Assembly: GCA_965197565.1 (NCBI GenBank)
Contig: CBDANK010000004.1
Span: forward strand, 806,001-870,000
From: G963667675 sp965197565
Lineage (GTDB): Bacteria; Chloroflexota; Dehalococcoidia; Lucifugimonadales; UBA3495
Length of the DNA stretch: 64,000 bases
Reading direction: 5' to 3'
The notes beneath the pieces were generated by a model. The model ran no database searches, was not told where the DNA came from, and worked only from the letters and a program-made list of their open reading frames with translations. Shown in pieces: positions 9,089 to 16,162 of this stretch (position 1 is the first letter of the stretch; each line of letters opens with the position of its first letter). The translations under genes and the position numbers were made by a program.

Positions 9089-9409
9089 ATGCAAATTAAC
9101 CTCAGTGAAAAGGCTAAGGCCCACATCCGGAGCAAGGGTGGACGGGCGGCAATAGACTGCCTTTTCTTCTCTAGTTGAGCGGGTACTTTCGCCGAGGTAT
9201 CGGTCGATACCCATGTCAGTAAGCGAAACCTGGCCCCATACCATGTCGTCGAGCAAGACGGGGTGGAATTGCTGGTGGCGCCGGACTTGGCCCGGTACTC
9301 ACAGAGCATCGACATTGAGCTTAAAGAGTTCCTGTTCCTTCGGCGGCTAAAGGCAGTAATCGAACTCAGCGACGGTATGGTGTTGGGACGCCGCTCCTCT
9401 CTGGCTTGA
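9089..9409 (+). CDS. Candidate selenoprotein: small IscA-like / CC-Se-motif-type protein with in-frame UGA
   Basis: Read with TGA 9176-9178 as selenocysteine, this is a continuous 106-residue frame from ATG 9089 to TGA 9407-9409, starting 6 bases after the previous stop. The part before the UGA (INLSEKAKAHIRSKGG, then IDCLFFSS) and the part after it (VVEQDGVELLVAPDLARYSQ, then IDIELKEFLFLRRLKAVIE) together match my memory of small HesB/IscA-like proteins with a Cys-Cys or Cys-Sec motif ahead of a Gly. Sec would be residue 30; Cys24 is the nearest Cys and Ser precedes Sec, unlike the usual Cys. A SECIS-like hairpin lies at the right distance (see 9196-9211). A 5' ribosome site is weak, so translation is probably coupled to the upstream gene. 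The alternative is a nonsense-mutated pseudogene. Confidence 0.6.
9196..9211 (+). promoter_or_regulatory. SECIS-like hairpin downstream of the in-frame UGA
   Basis: GGTATC at 9196-9201 pairs perfectly with GATACC at 9206-9211, leaving a four-base loop GGTC whose first two bases are G. The loop starts 24 bases after the UGA at 9176-9178. Bacterial SECIS elements are known to lie within the coding region with an apical loop roughly 16-37 bases after the UGA, a small loop and a G in the first loop positions; all three hold here. Confidence 0.6.
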
Positions 9410-9477
9410 TCCCTGGAACTCTTGGCCTCCGCCAAGGGGCTCCACCCTAGGGCTATCGCACTAGAAACAACCCATCC

Positions 9478-9580
9478 GTCACTCCGGCTTTCGCCGGAGT
9501 CCAGAGGCCGCTATGTGGGCGATTGCCGTGACAGCATTGGCGAATTAGGGGCCTGGATTCCTGCCTTCGCAGGAATGACG
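9478..9580. repeat. REP-type palindrome pair
   Basis: Two short hairpins, 9481-9500 (ACTCCGGC, loop TTTC, GCCGGAGT) and 9557-9576 (ATTCCTGC, loop CTTC, GCAGGAAT), are set head to head with matching edges (GTCA and CCAG). This is the common interspersed palindrome whose translation gives the spurious peptide WIPAFAGMT. It lies in the non-coding gap after the candidate selenoprotein gene and may act as a terminator. Confidence 0.8.
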
Positions 9581-9710
9581 AGAGCGATTCAATCCAAATG
9601 CCATAGGCCCTGTCCGCAAAATGTGATTGCCCTGAGTTCTTGCCCAGCGGCCCGGCGTCTGCCGACAGCGCCGGTGAAGAAATAGGCCCTCAAATTCGTG
9701 GAAAAGGGTA

Positions 9711-9740
9711 TTGACGAGTTAAGAACAGCCGTTCTATAAT
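9711..9740 (+). promoter_or_regulatory. Sigma-70-type promoter with embedded GAAC-N4-GTTC operator
   Basis: TTGACG at 9711-9716 and a perfect TATAAT at 9735-9740 are 18 bases apart, 39 bases upstream of the HTH gene at 9779. Inside the spacer is the palindrome AGAAC-AGCC-GTTCT (9722-9735), of the GAAC-N4-GTTC form used by Gram-positive-type LexA. A repressor bound here would cover both promoter boxes, so the gene is probably damage-induced or self-regulated. Confidence 0.75.
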
Positions 9741-9778
9741 TGTAGTAGTTATTAGAACATTAGTTTTGGAGTGCTGCT

Positions 9779-10108
9779 ATGACTACTGCGACATCGGTCA
9801 AGCCCGTGCTGGATGCAGTCCCGGAGTTTTATCACTATGAAGACACTGGATGTGAGGTTTCCCCTTCGTGTCTAAACTGCCCCTTGCCTCAATGCAAGTA
9901 CGACGACCCGGACTGGTTCCAGCGGCACCGGCGAATAGCCCGCGACCTGAAAGTGTGGTTGACGATGCGGTCGGAAGGGCTCACGGTGGAGCAGGCGGCG
10001 GAGCGTTTCTCGGTGACGGTGCGGACCGTTTTCAGGATCATGCGCCGCTGCCGGGAAGCCGCGTCCGAGTTGGACGGGCCGACCTTGCGGGCCTTCGCGG
10101 TCATTTAA
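9779..10108 (+). CDS. Cys-cluster helix-turn-helix protein
   Basis: A 109-residue protein of unknown role. Residues ~22-37 hold a four-cysteine cluster CEVSPSCLNCPLPQC (C-x5-C-x2-C-x4-C), which could bind zinc or an iron-sulfur cluster. Residues ~55-95 form a helix-turn-helix (GLTVEQAAERFSVTVRTVFRIMRRC) like those of small regulators and of recombinase accessory proteins. The ATG is preceded by TTTTGGAG, and a strong promoter with a palindromic operator lies directly upstream. Possibly a redox- or metal-sensing transcription factor; the DNA target is not known. Confidence 0.7.
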   Translation: MTTATSVKPVLDAVPEFYHYEDTGCEVSPSCLNCPLPQCKYDDPDWFQRHRRIARDLKVWLTMRSEGLTVEQAAERFSVTVRTVFRIMRRCREAASELDGPTLRAFAVI

Positions 10109-10200
10109 CCGTCTGAGGCAAACAACCAGGGGTGCGTTGCACCCGGAAGAGAATGTACAAACCCGGACCGCAGCGCCCCCAACGGGTCCGTGCGAGGATT

Positions 10201-11376
10201 CTATCCTCGCGGCAAACCCAGGCCCCGGCTGGCAATGATGTTCCGCTGCACTTCCGAGGTTCCCGCAGCGATCTTATGGGAAAAACTGGTCATCCAGTGT
10301 TCTTGGACCTGGCCCTGGAGAGGGGCCCACTTGTCTTCTCGGCCCAGCACCCCGTACATCCCCAGGATGTCCAAGCCAGCGCTGGTGACTCGCTGCAAGG
10401 TCTCACTGCCGAAGACTTTGCTCATGGAAGCCTCTTTGTTAGGCACCAGTCCCTCGCCCTGCATGTAAGCCACGTTGTAGGCCATGAGGCGGGCAACCTC
10501 GCATTCAATGTACCTGTCGGCCAAGAGATTGCGCACCCAAGGGGTGTCGATTAAGGCCTGTCCTTGACGCTTGGTCTCGACAGCGTATTCCCGCGTCTCG
10601 TCCAGCAACCGGCGGCCCATGGCCGAGTAATCTATGCCCGACCGCTCGAAGTCTAAGAGGGTCACGGCCACGTACCAACCCCGGTTTTCCTCACCGACCA
10701 CATTCCTGCGGGGCACCCGTACATTGTTAAAAAAGATCTCGTTGAACTCGTGGCCGTTGGCCATGTTGATAATGGGCCGGACTTGAACCCCCGGACTTTT
10801 CATATCCACCAAGATGAAGCTGATGCCGCGGTGTTTGGGAGCATCGGGATCGGTGCGCGTCAGCAGCATTATCCAATCGGCCCGGTGGGCCAGGGTAGTC
10901 CAAATCTTGGAGCCGTTGATCACGTAATCGTCGCCATCCAGCACGGCGCGGGTGTTTAGGGAAGCCAGGTCCGACCCTGATTCCGGTTCGCTGTATCCCT
11001 GGCACCACTGGACCTCGCCTCGAGCCACCGGGGTCAAGTGGGTTTGCCTTTGCTCTTCGGTGCCGTGAATCATCAGGGTGGGTCCCAGCATCCGAACCCC
11101 GAAGATGTCCCGGCCTGGGGCCCGCAGGTAGGCCAACTCCTCGTTGAAAATGGCCGAACGCACCGGTGAAGCCTTCTGGCCCCCGTATTCTTCCGGCCAG
11201 TGCATAGTCAGCCAACCCTTGGCCGCCAGCTTCTTGCGCATCTCCCGAGTCAAGTCCCAGTCGTACTCCTCCGGCCAACGGCCTCTTCCTTCCCAATCGT
11301 CAGGCAACTCGGTAGCCACAAACTCTCGAAGCTCACGGCGAAAACTTTCGTCTTCAGGGCTTAGCTTGAAGTCCAA
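10201..11376 (-). CDS. Acyl-CoA dehydrogenase family protein
   Basis: A 391-residue flavoprotein of the long-N-terminus subtype. Signatures: EEYGGQKASPV, the flavin strand GYSEPESGSDLASL near residue 132, VINGSKIWTTLAHRADW, the strand FFNNVRVPRRNVVGEENRGW, and the C-terminal AAGTSEVQRNIIASRGLGLPR that binds the FAD of the partner subunit. It would oxidise an acyl-CoA and hand electrons to ETF. It is only weakly like the one at 6883 and is transcribed the other way, so it is a separate paralogue. A small Lrp-type gene lies 90 bp upstream on the same strand and may be cotranscribed. Confidence 0.88.
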   Translation of the reverse strand: MDFKLSPEDESFRRELREFVATELPDDWEGRGRWPEEYDWDLTREMRKKLAAKGWLTMHWPEEYGGQKASPVRSAIFNEELAYLRAPGRDIFGVRMLGPTLMIHGTEEQRQTHLTPVARGEVQWCQGYSEPESGSDLASLNTRAVLDGDDYVINGSKIWTTLAHRADWIMLLTRTDPDAPKHRGISFILVDMKSPGVQVRPIINMANGHEFNEIFFNNVRVPRRNVVGEENRGWYVAVTLLDFERSGIDYSAMGRRLLDETREYAVETKRQGQALIDTPWVRNLLADRYIECEVARLMAYNVAYMQGEGLVPNKEASMSKVFGSETLQRVTSAGLDILGMYGVLGREDKWAPLQGQVQEHWMTSFSHKIAAGTSEVQRNIIASRGLGLPRG

Positions 11377-11466
11377 AGCGATTCTCCTCGGTTCTCTTAT
11401 TGAGGTTTAGAGGATCACTGCGCGATGTTGCTGGAAAGTCAGCGCGGGCTGCTTTACCGGCTAGGG

Positions 11467-11697
11467 TTAGGAGCCGACAGCCACGCAGGTTACTGTCCGC
11501 ACCACGCCGGGCACCGTGTGTATGCGATTGGTTATCAGATTTCCTACCACCGTCATATCGCCGGCGCCGATCACTGCGATTATGTCGTAGGGGCCGGTGA
11601 CCACGTCCACCGATTCGATGCCTTCCAGCCCTTTCAATGTATTGGCCACGTCCCGCGTCTTTCCAACCGCGGTTTCCACCAGTAGGTATGCTCTCAT
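11467..11697 (-). CDS. Stand-alone Lrp/AsnC ligand-binding (RAM) domain protein
   Basis: A 76-residue protein made of just one alpha-beta sandwich domain of the Lrp/AsnC C-terminal type: MRAYLLVETAVGKTRDVANT, then VDVVTGPYDIIAVIGAGD, the most conserved strand-turn of the family, and HTVPGVVRTVTCVAV at the end. There is no DNA-binding helix-turn-helix. Such proteins form amino-acid-binding oligomers and may modulate full-length regulators. It lies upstream of, and on the same strand as, the acyl-CoA dehydrogenase at 10201. Confidence 0.85.
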   Translation of the reverse strand: MRAYLLVETAVGKTRDVANTLKGLEGIESVDVVTGPYDIIAVIGAGDMTVVGNLITNRIHTVPGVVRTVTCVAVGS

Positions 11698-11854
11698 TGC
11701 TATTCCGCCCCCTCTGCACCGGTTAAAAGCTAGGTTCGGCCCCTATTATGGCTCCCATCTCAGGAGCCTGGCCGGACGCGTGCGCAATCTGGGCGTTACG
11801 CCGCTAATTCTACGTCCCGGCTTGGGGGCTGTCAATTCGACTCTTGCTTTTGGC

Positions 11855-11860
11855 TATAAT
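11855..11860 (+). promoter_or_regulatory. -10 box close to the rsmG start
   Basis: A perfect TATAAT lies only 8 bases before the rsmG ATG at 11869. Transcription would begin at or next to the start codon, giving a leaderless or nearly leaderless message, in keeping with the absence of a ribosome site there. The -35 box is poor (CTGTCA at 11829, spacing 20). Confidence 0.45.
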
Positions 11861-11868
11861 GGCTGCTG

Positions 11869-12591
11869 ATGTCCCGCGCGATGGATCTGCTGTACCGAGA
11901 GGCTGCCGGGCTTGGCTTGGGATTGGATGCCCGGCAGTTGGAGCAGTTCGAAACGTATTACGGTGAACTGGCCGACTGGAACCGCCGGGTTAACCTGACC
12001 TCCATCACCGATTACCGGGAAGTCCAAGTCAAACACTTCTTGGATTCGCTCAGCACCAATCTCGCTTTTCCCAAGGGCCTAGCCTCTCCTATCCGGCTGG
12101 TTGACGTGGGCGCGGGCGCCGGTTTTCCCGGCCTGCCATTAAAACTGGCCTTGCCGGAAATTCATTTGATATTGGTGGAGTCGGTGGGCAAGAAGTCCCG
12201 GTTTCTGGAGCACCTAGTGGAAGTCTTGGGGCTTTCGGGTGTTGAGGTGCGCACCGGCCGGGCGGAGCTATTGGCCCATCAAAGCGAGCTGAGAGAGACC
12301 TGCGACTTGGCGGTGAGCCGAGGCGTGGCCAAGCTGCCGGCCCTCTTGGAATACACTCTGCCCTTCTGCCGCGTGGGCGGACGCGCCGCTCTCTTGAGGC
12401 GCGGCGTAGAGAGAGAACTGGCTGGGGCGGGCCGCGCGCTGGAGATTCTTGGCGGCCGCCTAGCCGATGTAACTCCGGTCCGAGTACCGGGCCTTGACGA
12501 CGGCCGGGTAATCCTGTCGGTGGACAAAGTCAAGCCCACGCCGGAAGAGTATCCCCGGCGCCCCGGCCTGCCGGTTAAGCGGCCGTTGTAA
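11869..12591 (+). CDS. rsmG: 16S rRNA (guanine-527-N7)-methyltransferase
   Basis: A 240-residue SAM-dependent methyltransferase. NRRVNLTSITDYREVQVKHF near residue 38 is the RsmG N-terminal signature (usual form NLT.I....E...KH..DS), LVDVGAGAGFPGLPLKLALP near residue 82 is the SAM-binding loop, and DLAVSRGVAKLPALLEY near residue 148 is the family's substrate region. It modifies G527 of 16S rRNA; loss gives low-level streptomycin resistance. No Shine-Dalgarno is visible before the ATG and a -10 box is very close, so the message may be leaderless; the ATG at 11881 is another possible start. Confidence 0.92.
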   Translation: MSRAMDLLYREAAGLGLGLDARQLEQFETYYGELADWNRRVNLTSITDYREVQVKHFLDSLSTNLAFPKGLASPIRLVDVGAGAGFPGLPLKLALPEIHLILVESVGKKSRFLEHLVEVLGLSGVEVRTGRAELLAHQSELRETCDLAVSRGVAKLPALLEYTLPFCRVGGRAALLRRGVERELAGAGRALEILGGRLADVTPVRVPGLDDGRVILSVDKVKPTPEEYPRRPGLPVKRPL

Positions 12592-12757
12592 AATTCAAGC
12601 CAAGGCCTTATAAAATCAGGGGCGGGGTTGCCGCCCATTGGAGGATGATGGTCCGGCCACTGCCAGCGGGCCTTGCTTTCATGGCAGGGCGGGCACATCG
12701 TTTATAATTAAACCGCAACGGAGTAAGAACACGGAGTGACATCAACGAGAGGATAGT

Positions 12758-13684
12758 ATGAGTATAGCCATAGGATACATGCCAGGCATCTTCGGACAAG
12801 GCGAAGATGACCCAGACTTTTTGCGGCGGCTGGTGGAGGTGGGAGATAAGCACGGTTACGATTCAATATGGCTCAGCGACCGCATAGTCAGCGACCGTTT
12901 CAGCCTCGAACCTGTGGTCGCTCTTTCCATGGTGGCCGCCTACTCCCAACGCATGAAGTTCGGCACCAGTGTGCTGGCCATGCCATTGCGCAACCCGGTG
13001 GTGCTGGCTAAGCAGATAGCCACGCTGGACTTCCTGTCCCAAGGGAGAATGCTGCCGGCCGTGGGCCTCGGCCAAGAGGAACCGGAAGAGTACGAAGCTT
13101 GCGGCGTTTCCAAAGAGGGCCGGGGACCGCGCACCGAAGAGGCCATCCGGCTGATGCGCCGTCTGTGGGAAGAGGATGACGTGACCCACGAAGGCCAGTT
13201 CTTCACCTGCCATAACATCTCGGTCAGTCCTAAACCCTGGTTCAAGCCGTCACCCCCCGTGTGGATTGGCGGCCGGAGCCCCGCGGCGGCCCGCCGGGTG
13301 GGCCGAGTCGGCGACGGGTGGCTGGTGTCCAGCGCGACGCCCCAGGAAGTGCATGACGGGAGAAGGGTCATTTTCGACACGGCGGAGGAGTACGGCCGAA
13401 GCATCGAGGACGATCATATCGGGGTTCTGGTGGGTTACTATATCTCTTCCAACGTCGAGGAGGCTGTTTCCAAGACCTCCGAATTCGTTACCCGCCACCG
13501 GCCCGACGCCTACTTCACCGAGTACAGCGCCCTGGGCCCCCCGGAGCGTGTAGCCGAGGTTATTCGGCGTTACATCGACGCCGGAGCCTCCAAGTTCGTG
13601 GTCCGGCCCATGTGCCCGGCGGATGAGACCATGGAACAACTGGACATCATGGGGAGCGAGATTCTGCCCCAGTTCCATAAATAG
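12758..13684 (+). CDS. LLM-class flavin-dependent oxidoreductase
   Basis: A 308-residue luciferase-like (beta/alpha)8 protein using FMN or F420. Typical features are YDSIWLSDRIVSDRFSLEP near residue 30, FGTSVLAMPLRNPVVLAKQI near residue 68, GRMLPAVGLGQEEPEEYEA and the WIGGRSPAAARRVGRVGDGW segment near residue 170 where the flavin phosphate binds. GAGAGGA precedes the ATG and a -10-like TATAAT is at 12703-12708. A lipoprotein gene begins 22 bases after its stop, so they may share a transcript. The substrate cannot be predicted. Confidence 0.88.
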   Translation: MSIAIGYMPGIFGQGEDDPDFLRRLVEVGDKHGYDSIWLSDRIVSDRFSLEPVVALSMVAAYSQRMKFGTSVLAMPLRNPVVLAKQIATLDFLSQGRMLPAVGLGQEEPEEYEACGVSKEGRGPRTEEAIRLMRRLWEEDDVTHEGQFFTCHNISVSPKPWFKPSPPVWIGGRSPAAARRVGRVGDGWLVSSATPQEVHDGRRVIFDTAEEYGRSIEDDHIGVLVGYYISSNVEEAVSKTSEFVTRHRPDAYFTEYSALGPPERVAEVIRRYIDAGASKFVVRPMCPADETMEQLDIMGSEILPQFHK

Positions 13685-13706
13685 CCGTTTCGTAGAGCGC
13701 CCTGTA

Positions 13707-14867
13707 ATGAACATTGGAAGACGTTGTCTGCCAGGGGCTCATTGGGCTGTGGGACTAATCGCCTCGGCCATTGTGTTGCTGGCGTGTAGCGGCAATGGTC
13801 CGGAAGGCAGCATCGCACGCGCAGTGACCGATGCCTCCCCACCGGACCACGCGCCGGAGCGTCCTGGCGGGGCCGTCGGTTTCACCCACTTCGTCTTTGA
13901 ACAAGTGGGCGACCAGGTGGTAACCTCGCTGGTCGAAGGACCGCGGGGGCCGCAGGTGAGGGTCCCCATTTCCTTCCCCGGTCTAAAGCAGGTCCTTGAT
14001 TCGGCCGGCCCTATACCGGAGGAGCTGCAGATGAACCGGGCCGAGCTGGCAAAACTGGTGGACCAGCTTGAATCCGTCCGGGCGGCTACTGAAAAGTACC
14101 GGGACAGCGACGCGGCTCTTGCCGACGGGTACTTGCAAGTCGGGGACGTCGTGCCAAACATGGGCGCCCATTTTTTCCACCCGGGACGGGTCAGTGACGG
14201 AGTCCTTAATTTGGACGAGCCGGAGGTCGTACTCTATTACCGCGACGAGACGAGCGAATGGCGGCTATCGGGCGCCGCGTTCGTGCTGCTAAGGACGAAT
14301 GAACTCTCCTCGGAAACCAAGGTGGTGGGAGATAACCATCCGGAAGGGTTTGCCGGGCCTCTTGACAACTGGCACGTCCACTACCAACTTTGCACTCTTC
14401 CCAGCGGGCAGTTTCAGACCTTAAGCGAGGAAGCGTGCGAGGACGCCGGCGGATCGTTTGTTCAGTCCTTTGGCTGGATGATCCACGCCTGGGTCCATGA
14501 TGATAATCCCCTTGGCGTGTTTTCCATGTGGAATCCCAATGTTCCACCCTTTGCGCCGGAGTCCTCCGGCATTCGCCTCTCCCGAGAGGCGGGGCTTCAA
14601 CCGGTTGCCGGCGACGCCAGTGTTACTATCGAAAACTTCGGCTACTCGGCTCTGGAGGTCCAAGCCGGCGAGGCGGTGACCTGGCTGAACGCCGATGGAG
14701 TGCTCCACACGGTCACTTCCGACACTGAGGGAGCCGATAACGGTCTTTTCGATTCTGCCGGCTTCGGCCCCGGACAAACCTTCACTTACCGGTTTGAAGA
14801 GGCCGGCAGCTTTGCTTATAGCTGCGCCATCCACCCACAGATGAGCGGGTTAATCATAGTCAAATAA
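13707..14867 (+). CDS. Lipoprotein with C-terminal plastocyanin-like copper domain
   Basis: A 386-residue exported protein. It starts with a signal peptide whose lipobox is VLLAC-SG (Cys near residue 26), predicting lipid anchoring on the outer face of the membrane. The middle ~60-280 is unrecognised; it contains HFFHPGRV and LDNWHVHYQLC, His-rich stretches that could also bind metal. The last ~95 residues are a cupredoxin: GEAVTWLN, then VLHTVTSDTEG (His ligand) and YSCAIHPQMSG with the Cys, His and Met of a type 1 copper site. It probably passes electrons or stores copper. ATG 13707 is chosen over upstream frame extension because the signal peptide begins there. Confidence 0.85.
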   Translation: MNIGRRCLPGAHWAVGLIASAIVLLACSGNGPEGSIARAVTDASPPDHAPERPGGAVGFTHFVFEQVGDQVVTSLVEGPRGPQVRVPISFPGLKQVLDSAGPIPEELQMNRAELAKLVDQLESVRAATEKYRDSDAALADGYLQVGDVVPNMGAHFFHPGRVSDGVLNLDEPEVVLYYRDETSEWRLSGAAFVLLRTNELSSETKVVGDNHPEGFAGPLDNWHVHYQLCTLPSGQFQTLSEEACEDAGGSFVQSFGWMIHAWVHDDNPLGVFSMWNPNVPPFAPESSGIRLSREAGLQPVAGDASVTIENFGYSALEVQAGEAVTWLNADGVLHTVTSDTEGADNGLFDSAGFGPGQTFTYRFEEAGSFAYSCAIHPQMSGLIIVK

Positions 14868-14875
14868 CATAAAGA

Positions 14876-14901
14876 TGGACCGGCGTTTACGCGCCAGTCC
14901 A
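14876..14901. terminator. Bidirectional hairpin terminator
   Basis: TGGAC-C-GGCG, loop TTACG-type, CGCC-A-GTCCA forms a 9-bp stem with one mismatch between the convergent ends of the cupredoxin gene and the zinc-ribbon gene. It is the obvious shared stop for both transcripts, though the T-run is weak. Confidence 0.6.
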
Positions 14902-14942
14902 CTTGAATTGTACGCTCTACTCAACTCCGGGGTCTTCGGAGC

Positions 14943-15284
14943 TTAGTATCGAAATTCTCTGCTGCCGCCCCTGGGACTTTGCTGCCGGTAGCAATCGTTG
15001 CAATATACGGGGCGGTCGCCTCTGGGCAGGAAGGGCACTTCGGTGTCCCTGCCGCACTCGGCGCACACTGCGGGATGCATCTCCCGACGTCCGCCGTAGC
15101 CACCGCCGCCACCACCACCGCCGCCATCGAATCCCCGGTTGGCTCGCCGGGCCTGTCTACAAGCAGGGCATCGCTTGGGTTCGTTGGTATAACCTTTGTC
15201 CGCATGATACTGCTGGTCGTCAGCAGTAAAGACGAAACTCTGGTTGCACTCAACACAGGATAGAGTACGGTCTTGAAAAGCCAC
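14943..15284 (-). CDS. Double zinc-ribbon, Gly-rich small protein
   Basis: A 113-residue protein with four CxxC pairs: LSCVECNQ (residue ~10) with RCPACRQAR (~38) make the first ribbon, and AVCAECGR (~73) with VYCNDCYRQ (~93) the second. The two are joined by a run of nine glycines in an RGFDG...YGGRR linker, and the C-terminus is Arg/Gly-rich, as in RNA-binding tails. The family is widespread in Chloroflexota and Actinobacteria and lacks a proven role. The start is GTG at 15284 with AAAGGAG upstream; the whole start region can be folded into a hairpin (see 15284-15331). Confidence 0.85.
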   Translation of the reverse strand: MAFQDRTLSCVECNQSFVFTADDQQYHADKGYTNEPKRCPACRQARRANRGFDGGGGGGGGGYGGRREMHPAVCAECGRDTEVPFLPRGDRPVYCNDCYRQQSPRGGSREFRY

Positions 15285-15331
15285 TGGTGATCTCCTTTTA
15301 AGTTGATTATTGAACTATAACTGATCACCAG
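15284..15331 (-). promoter_or_regulatory. Leader hairpin over the zinc-ribbon start codon
   Basis: In the message, CTGGTGATC (complement of 15323-15331) pairs perfectly with GATCACCAG (complement of 15284-15292), a 9-bp stem. The 3' arm lies between the AAAGGAG ribosome site and the GTG start, touching its first base. The paired form would hinder initiation, so this could be a thermosensor or autoregulatory leader. Confidence 0.4.
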
Positions 15332-15471
15332 GGTATTTCCCTTTCTAGGTAAAGCCATGGGCCAGTTATCTTAGAACAATACTAATTTACCACATACCGG
15401 AGATTTTGGCAAAATAAGGGTATTCCCAATCAGGGCCCTTTCAGTCCTTGGCACAATTGTCTGAACCGGGA

Positions 15472-15556
15472 TTCATCAGATTAAGGGATTCGCAGGATTT
15501 CCTAATCATGCAAGTCCCGGAATCAGAGAAATCATAGTTCAGACGAACAACTGAAC
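15472..15556 (-). repeat. Dispersed ~80-bp repeat, copy 1
   Basis: This stretch is, in reverse complement, nearly the same as 32232-32312 (shared blocks include TTCAGTTGTTCGTCTGAAC, TGATTTCTCTGATTCCGGGA and ATCCTGCGAATCCCTTAATC). It lies in the 370-bp gap between the zinc-ribbon gene and the IS701 element. The rest of the gap shows no gene. Confidence 0.75.
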
Positions 15557-16162
15557 ACCCCTGGGTCCCCAATTACGCTCTCACCCGATGCGTAATAGGT
15601 AGGGTCTAAAATCCCTCTTGCAAGTCAAGGCCGATTCTCCGGTCAAGGTTCTAATACTACAGTCGCAGATGTAGGGCAGGTAGAATAGGGGCATTCAACG
15701 AGTGGTGAGGTGGTGATTGTTGTGAAAGATGAGGTGGCGGAGGTCGCCCGGTGGGCCGAGGGCATCGACCAGGTACACCGGTGCATAGCGGGAAGATTCC
15801 GGCGACCGGAGCCGCGCCGCCGGGTTCTGGACTACCTGCGTGGTCTGCTCAGTGCAGTGGAGCGCAAGAACGGTTGGCAACTGGCGGAGCAAGCTGGCGA
15901 CGCAACTCCCGACGGGGTGCAGCGCCTGTTGTACAACTACCGTTGGGACCCGGACCTGGTTCGCGATGACTTGAAAAACTACCTGATGGAGCATCTGGCC
16001 GACACTGGCGCGGTTCTGGTGGTGGACGAGACCGGATTCCTCAAGAAAGGGGAGAAGTCGGTTGGGGTGCAGCGGCAGTACGGCGGGACGGCGGGACGGA
16101 TCGAGAACTGTCAAATTGGCGTTTTCCTGGCCTATGCCAGTGCCAAGCAACTGTCTTGAAAG

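Noticed and set aside
8909..9435. Two minus-strand frames over the 9.1-kb selenoprotein candidate
   Set aside because: They cross the end of the HD gene and REP DNA and show no family likeness; the plus-strand reading has family-like motifs and a SECIS-like hairpin.
9422..9685. 87-codon frame containing IPAFAGMT
   Set aside because: It is the translation of a REP-type palindrome pair, not a gene.
12861..13404. Minus-strand frames across the LLM gene
   Set aside because: Shadow frames of a well-supported oxidoreductase.
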